A stretch of 64,000 bases of DNA, from assembly GCA_005406025.1 (NCBI GenBank), contig BGZK01002115.1, positions 1 through 64,000 of the forward strand, written 5' to 3'. Below, in pieces: positions 57,571 to 64,000 of this stretch; positions within the stretch are counted from its first letter, which is position 1; the number at the start of each line of letters is the position of its first letter. The notes beneath the pieces were generated by a model. The model did no database searches, was not told the DNA's origin, and saw nothing but the letters and a program-made list of their open reading frames with translations. Source of the stretch: Eumeta japonica (taxonomy: Eukaryota; Arthropoda; Insecta; Lepidoptera; Psychidae). The translations under genes were made by a program, and so were the position numbers.

Positions 57571-60228
57571 AGTGAAATCAAAATCCATAAAACCATGTGA
57601 CGAAGAACGAGATGTTGAAGGTTCTGGCACAGTAAGAGCACGTTTGGCAGAATAATAATAATCGTTTCGACATTTATGATGAATGGCGAATGGTTAGATT
57701 CTCTAAGAGTTTGTATTTTTTATTATTTTATATTTTGCTATGAACAATATATGAATTTATAGCTTTTTCTTTCAGTGTAATTATAGGCAAAGTTTCTAGT
57801 GGATTCCCACAAATAAAGCAACTCACAGAAATATCCATTTTCGTTAATAAATTAGTTATCAACAACATAACAAAATTCCACGAGAGTAAAACACGAAAGA
57901 AACGAAATACGACACTGTTTACTAAATACTAGAGCTGTATGACATGCTATGGAGCTATATGTCTGATATTCAGGTCAGATATAAAGATAGAGCCTTCGAA
58001 ACCGTTAGCAGTAATTTTTAAATTTGTAGGCATAGAAAATTTAAGAAGGGTAATTGAGGAGACTCATTAAATTCAAATTAACGTTAAAACTGATTGCTTA
58101 AATGATTTATTTTCAATTCTATGGAAAAATAATTTTAATTGCATTTTATTGACAATTTACAAAAAGTGCAAGTAATGAAATCCTCATAATTTAATGATAC
58201 ATAATAATAGTTATTGACATTAAAAATTTTTTTTTTATAAATAGTAGTCAATAAATAAAGGAGCTAGCACTTTAGTAAAAAATGAAATTTGTTAATTAAT
58301 CAATAATGAATAAAATAGTCTTGAAGCATTATTTTCATATATGTGATGGTTTAAAAGTTAATATAATTTTAAAAGCAATAGCGCGGGTGAGAAAAACAAG
58401 TTATAAGGTATAACAATATTAAAACATTTATTATAAATTGAAAAAAAAAATTTTTCAAGAAAAACAATATATGGTTGCTTTTATTACAGAATTGAGTATT
58501 AAAAAAATTGAAAAAAATAATTTGTTTATAATAAATTGTTTTTTAAATGAACGAATAGAAAATGAATAAAAAAAAATTTGTAAATCTTAAAGAATGGTAG
58601 AATTTATGATTTTTAGAAAAAAAAACGGTTCCTTAATTTTAATAATTAGTTGCAAAAAACGATTGTTAATTAACAAACGTATTTTTAGCAACAAAGAAAT
58701 TTTTTTAAGGAATAATTTTTTTCTGAAAATCATAATTTTCATCAATAAATGTAAAACAAAAAACATTTTTCGATTTCTTCAAATAGTGTATTTGTTAATA
58801 AGAATTTTTAAAATAATAGTAGTAAAAAAATATTTTAAATAGCTTTTAACCATGAGATTACGAAACAAACATTTTTGAAAAAAATTCTTATTCACCATTT
58901 TGTATTTTATAATTTTCAATTGTTAGTTTCAATTTTTTTTTATTGCAACGGTAATCTATTTCTTAAACTGTCAGAAATAACTTTATTAAGTGAAAAAAAT
59001 CTAAGGTATTAGCTTAATAATTATCTGGGTTTTTATATTAACTTTCAGTTTAGAAAAAATAGATAATTAACAAATGCATAATTTATGTTAAAATTGAGGT
59101 AAAATTTTTTTAACCATTAATTATTGTTTATTTATGTATCCCGACACTCCATGAATTGTTTTATTCCTTAATATTCACATTTAATATATTTGATTAAAAA
59201 TTTTTGTTGTCTCAGAGTGCGCGGAAGCCAGACTGCCTGTTTTTGGCTCTATTTTCAGGGCTCTGTAAAAATTTTAAATTATAGAGCTACAGTTCCGGGA
59301 GGTAGAACTTTTTTTTAGCAAATTTGTTGATTTTTTTGGAACATTTTTGCGATTTCGAAAATTTTCAATATTTTCGAGATATTAAAAAAAACCAAACCCC
59401 CGCTTTCTTTTCACTTTATTGTTTATAACTTTCGTAATTTTTTTCAGGCCCTTTTCCGACCTTTCCTTAAACTTTTTAGGTGACAATACGAATCAAATGA
59501 CACCATGGTCGTAATTTTCGGAGACTATTGAAAAACTTAACAAAAAAAAGTACATGTGAACCAGACTAATCGGCAGCTGTTTGCGTTCTTGCTTGCCGCA
59601 TCACTATTGGTTCTGGTCACGTGCCTTACAATAGCCATGAGGTTCCTATTTGAAATTTCGGAGTAAAAAATAGAAAATTTTGTGAACGTCTACTAAAAAC
59701 GATTTATATAAAAATGGTTGTGTTGATTTGTATATGTTAAACAAACATGTTTATTGTGTTATTTTTTTTAATCATAAAAAAATGTTATTTTGTCAATTTT
59801 AATAGAAATCTAAATGTGATGAATTACTTAAATATTTGACATTATTGCAAAAATAATGTTTTTTTAACAAATCATAAGAGATATTTTCTTTACTAAATTA
59901 ATTTTCTAAAAACTTTTCTTTCAAGACTTTTTTTATAGAATTTATATTTTTGCTACTACATGCAAAATTTTAAAAATTACTTTTTTTTGTGACACATTCA
60001 AATTTAAAAATTATACAGCAATTCAATATTTATGTCATGTTAAAATTAATAAAGGCTGATGTATTAAAGAAGGGATTGATTACAAAAATATAAAATCCAC
60101 AAAATCAGATTTATTGAGATAAAATAATTGTACAACTGCAAATTTATTATGAGTACAAAAATATAAATTTAATTCATTTAATTAATAAATTGATTGTTAT
60201 TCATTCAAAAATAAATTGTTATTCATTT
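57571..60228. other. AT-rich DNA between the two family copies
   Basis: No gene is supported. A 400-bp stretch at 59200-59650 is less AT-biased (CTGTTTTTGGCTCTATTTTC, TCAGGGCTCTG) and may be the flank or terminus of the mobile unit carrying the protein family. The open frame at 58594-58842 is Lys/Ile/Phe-rich by composition and is not called. Confidence 0.4.
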
Positions 60229-63200
60229 TCTGTGGATGCTCCTTCATCGGAGCTATCAGAATCTTTAGATTCATCTGCGTCAGATTCGGCTACCTCTGAA
60301 TCATCTGCGAAAATATATATTGATCTATGTAATTCATCATAGAAATTTAAATGTAGCAGTTATTAAAGAAAAACTATTTATACGCACCTACAGTAACATT
60401 TCCAATATTATTGTGCTCATTTTTTCCATGAACAACAGCGTCGAATACTGATTGCAGTGTACAGTCTCCGTCGAACCAGTGAAAATCTAGCGTATCCTCA
60501 GTAAGTGTCCATCCGTTTCTATCCGGTGTCAAAGAGCTGGGGAATGGCAAATTTGCATTTCTCCAAATACTTGTTATTTATTGCGTCCATAAAAGATGTT
60601 GTAGTTCAGCTTTGCACGGAGGCAAAATAGAGGGATCACAATTTTTTAATGTTTTTTTAAAAGGTTCATCTTCATTGTTGGCTTTGTATTTAAGTTGCAC
60701 AAAAATTTTGAAATCTTGCCGCATTTATATTTGATATATTTTTATATTCATAAATTTCGCAAACAAATGCTTTCAAAATTGGCAAAATTTCATCACGTGA
60801 AACAGTATTGTGTGCAACTCCGAGATCTGTTAATACTTTTTGAGAACATTTATTTTTTATCAATATTTTGTACGGTCTTATCTTGATTTTTGAAAAAATG
60901 ATGGGTTCTAATCGCATCCTGTTAATACATGAAAACCAGGTAAACTTATATGTAAAGATGGCTCTAATTCCATATGTAATTTTGTTATATTGATGTACCT
61001 TTTCGAGTTTCCAGTGCTATACTCCATAAAAATTTTGAGGTCATCGCTTTGAAGCTGATCCATATTTCCAAGCATGGTTATCAATACGTCTGTATCTGAA
61101 GTTTTAAGAAGAACGTTCGTCTTTGCATATGTATCCAGCTTACACACATGATGGATTATCTTTGTATCAGCTTCTTCGTGATTATTACAGGTATGTCCTC
61201 ATCAATAATAATTTCAACATTATTTTTTACAATATATGAATAATACGAATCATAGTTTAACTTTATTAATGTGTTACCAATAAATGTTGTCATTTCATCT
61301 GTAGCCCAATATTCAATTAAAAACTGGACAAAACTTTCCTTAAATTTAATATTTTTTCATTCTTTCATAAAATCTGTCGGTCTAGTGTGGCTGGGACCAA
61401 TAATATTGAAATCAATAGTTTTTCGTTCATTTCTTCGCGTACATTCATAATCTTCTATAGATGGAAAGAAATATTGATCGAAAACAATATCAACCCGTGG
61501 ACCTTTAAATGCTGTCAAGATGCTCATTGTTTTTTTTTAAATACCGCCAAATGTTGCAGGTATATCGTGCAGTCTATGCAACAAAAAAATCCGTCAACGA
61601 TAACTACATCAAAGGTTTTTGGTGCATCGATGCATTTGTGTTGTTAGCATTTAAAATTACAGATTTATCGGTTTGATATAAACTTCCATCTAAACGGCAC
61701 ATTGAAATCGGAAAAGGGATACTGGACAATACCAATTTATTTACATGTCGATCTTGTAGTCCAAAGATAAACCCAGCAGTCTACCGAACAAGTCACGTTG
61801 CATTTTAATTTCTTATACTTTATTACCACTTTTAACAGCCTTTTTAACAATTTCATTAGAAAAATTCATTATTTTCACTTTTGTTATAGATTTTTCGAAC
61901 CTATCAGGTGAATCAGTACATTTCGTATTAATTCTTTACGTAATTTTTTACCATTCTCTTCAACTAGATAAACTGCTTGTTTAGGCTTTCCCGCTGGAAA
62001 TATTAAAGAGTTGTAGTTTGTCGACGCTTACATCAAAAGGGTTTACGAACTTTGAAAAAGTATCTACAAATGATTGAAGATGTTTCGAGTCTCTTCTAAT
62101 ATTGTAACTTTCCAGATCTGCTGCTACATCTTTGTTTTCGTAATCCAGTAACCTCGTAGGTGAGATATAATCGTAGATCTAATCTCATGGCTTTTGCACC
62201 AACTTTGACGAGCAGAAATAGAGTTTGTAAAATGAATCACATCAGTCAATCTTCTTCCAGCAAATGCGTTGATTGTCAGAGTCAAATCAATTGGTTGCCT
62301 AGAAAAGGATTTATTCGTTTGGATGCCAAAATAACTTTTTTCCATATTTTCATGTAATTGTGGATGAGTTTCTTCCAGTTTTATTGAATTATCGTCATAT
62401 ATAACTAGACAACGTGCATAATTCGGTTAATTTACTACAAAGAAAAGATTATTAATTTTTGGTAAAATATATTTACACAATGAAAAATCTCCTGTTCATA
62501 TACTTCGACTAAGCATTTTATAATATTTCACAAGATTAATGTAAATCGTATAGAATTTTGGAGTTATGTCGTGAACTCCACTCTGTCTGGCTTCTTTAAA
62601 TGCACTGTATGCCGATATTATTTCAGAAGCTTCATTATTATTCAGTAAGGCGTTGTAAGACTAATTTTGATTAATTAAAAGCAAGAAGCTCTGTTTCGAA
62701 ATTTTCAGGAATTGTTATTTTTTTCATTTTTTAAGAAATATCGAAAATGTTAAATTTCCAATCCGAGCGCCGTCAGAGGGTGTAATCGCTTACATGTGTT
62801 AAAATGCTTACCAGAAATAAACGAATCAACAGACCCACTTGCAATTATTCTACTTTCAACTGCAACATTCATGAGTTCACAGTCAGATATAAATTTACCG
62901 ATCGCTTTAAAGTAAGCCAGCATGATGTGGAAGGTCCTCAAATGAATAAATACATTGCCAAAGAACGGCTTCTCGAATCTGCATCGCTACTTTAGCGATG
63001 GCTGAATCATATGTGACTGCTATTTCGGACAGTTTCTGTTGGAGATCGCCTTTTTTGTTCAGACCTTCGATAGAAACTATGAGCGATAGAAAGGCTCTCC
63101 AACCGACAATGCACTGGTAGGATGCTACGTTTCCAGGAAGACACTCGGCCGTTCTGCCGACTTGAAGGTGAAAATAAAACACACTGTGTTTTTAACACTT

Positions 63201-63990
63201 CTGCTGCCGATCTGGCTGATTTGGAGTGAACTGGAGAGGCGCAGCCACGACTAATATGATTCATCTGATGTATCTGAAGTATGCATGCCAACAACGCCAC
63301 TTGGCCGCGCTTAACACTATTTTGCCGCGAGCGCGACGAGCGCGCGGCTAATGCGCAATAGGAAAGGGGCGGGGCGGGACGACAGCATTTTTAATTTTAC
63401 AATTTATACAATCTATGTACATTAAATTTATCGCCGACAAATACATTTTTATAAGCATTTACTTATAAACTAAGACATTATTGCCGATACCGATAAAATA
63501 AATGTTGATCGCCGACAGTTTCACTTTAGCAATTTTTGGCTTCCTTTCAGTGTCTCGAGAACAACATTTTTAGCTGTTGGTGACTCGTTGATTGATGTGA
63601 GATCTTGTCTTGAAGTATTAATATCTTGAACAAATTGACTGTTGAACCCAACCCACATAGGAGTATTATGGATTTTGAATGCATGTGACAATATAAAAGT
63701 AAAAATGTTTTTACCTTTTTGTAATGATGTCACACAAATAGACCTTCGCTCATTTGAAGATGATAATAATGTTTCAGATAGTCTTACTTTTTTCGAAAAG
63801 GGTTGTAAGTCAGGAGCGTTAGCTTCAAACTTTCGTCGTCTCTTTTTTTTCTTGTCTTGTCATTACTGTTTCCGTCATTTGCATTTTGTTCTTGATTTTC
63901 ATTATTTGGTATCTCTTCTGGAATAATTTCTTCAGGTATGTCTTCACAAACATCGTCTTTTGAATCCTCAATCTAATGTGCATTTTGGTA
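60229..63990 (-). pseudogene. Uncharacterised multicopy protein family, copy 2, near full length
   Basis: Same family as 56520-57570 but longer, probably continuing beyond the right edge. Segments in order are a Lys/Arg-rich start (KRRRKFEANAPDLQPFSKK, 63830); GKNIFTFILSHAFKIHNTPM and WVGFNSQFVQDINT; a solo LTR; LSEIAVTYDSAIAKVAM; MLAYFKAIGKFISDCELMN and GKHFNTCKRLHPLTALGL; SFSRQPIDLTLTINAFAGRR and HFTNSISARQSW; YPLSPMPMSMCRLDGSLYQT-like pieces; TSDTDVLITMLGNMDQLQ and LPGFHVLTGCD; and ITSIWRNANLPFPSSL, then FHWFDGDCTLQSVF. A last intron (60387-60305, GT-AG) joins in phase to an acidic tail DSEVAESDADESKDSDSSDE, with stop at 60229. The acidic TDTDV and LTGCD motifs recall FEN1/PIN-type nucleases, which is inference. 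Frameshifts are frequent. Confidence 0.68.
63037..63517 (-). mobile_element. Solo LTR inserted in copy 2, 5-bp duplication
   Basis: On the minus strand it starts TGTCGGCGATCAACATT and ends GGCGATCTCCAACA, flanked on both sides by GAAAC (plus-strand GTTTC at 63032-63036 and 63518-63522). TG...CA ends, 481-bp length and a 5-bp duplication are typical of a Ty3/Gypsy-like solo LTR. It interrupts the host frame between SQK and LSEIAVTYD. No internal retroelement sequence remains. Open frames inside (62907-63300) are shadows. Confidence 0.85.
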
Positions 63991-64000
63991 AATAATACCT

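Noticed and set aside
58594..58842. 82-codon open frame
   Set aside because: Composition is almost only Lys, Ile, Phe and Asn from AT-rich DNA; no motif and no splice or promoter context.
62907..63300. Overlapping 91- and 97-codon frames on the minus strand
   Set aside because: Most of both lies within the solo LTR and crosses its boundary; they are chance frames created by the insertion.

Overview
The window looks like nuclear DNA from an insect, most likely a moth or butterfly (Lepidoptera). It is AT-rich, has spliced genes with GT-AG introns, and is crowded with broken transposons, MITEs and tandem repeats. Two dispersed repeats (about 31.2-31.4 kb and 41.1-41.4 kb) resemble short repeats I associate with lepidopteran genomes. 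No bacterial or organelle features, tRNA, rRNA or CRISPR array was seen.

One host gene is clearly intact. It is a nine-exon minus-strand gene (45173 down to 32845) for a 379-residue RIB43A-like coiled-coil protein (RIBC2/RIBC1 family), an axonemal microtubule inner protein. All eight introns have GT-AG ends and matching phases. The gene spans 12.3 kb because its introns carry MITEs, a hAT fragment, a 56-bp palindrome and retroelement pieces.

Left third (1-24 kb), in order: a fossil of an RNA-virus-type superfamily 1 helicase at the edge; a 120-bp tandem repeat; a transposase pseudogene with a C-terminal SWIM finger (4.1-5.9 kb); a LINE reverse-transcriptase fragment; several foldback elements; a nearly complete but frameshifted hAT transposon (10.7-14.3 kb); a Transib (RAG1-like) transposase pseudogene with its DDE and zinc residues still visible; a Tigger/pogo pseudogene split by a 545-bp MITE; and a 1.2-kb inverted-repeat element built from the same 120-bp unit.

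Middle (24-32 kb): an (AT)n tract, a diverged array of about 215-bp units that starts with one inverted unit, an 8-bp-TSD hAT MITE, an array of about 105-bp units, and an orphan copy of the 215-bp unit.

Right third (45-64 kb): a second copy of the 14.7-kb MITE, a LINE fragment, and a structurally complete ISL2EU-type transposon (50186-54412). The last has terminal inverted repeats, an AT target duplication, a THAP-DDE transposase gene and a convergent SWIM-YqaJ nuclease gene. After it come a piggyBac fragment and two separate pseudogene copies of a widespread uncharacterised insect multicopy protein (56.5-57.6 kb and 60.2-64 kb). The second copy is interrupted by a 481-bp solo LTR.

The strongest candidates for further study are the ISL2EU element with its mirrored promoter repeats, the Transib relic, the twin copies of the uncharacterised family, and the unclassified satellites. 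No intact new system is visible; nearly every mobile gene is disabled by frameshifts or stops.
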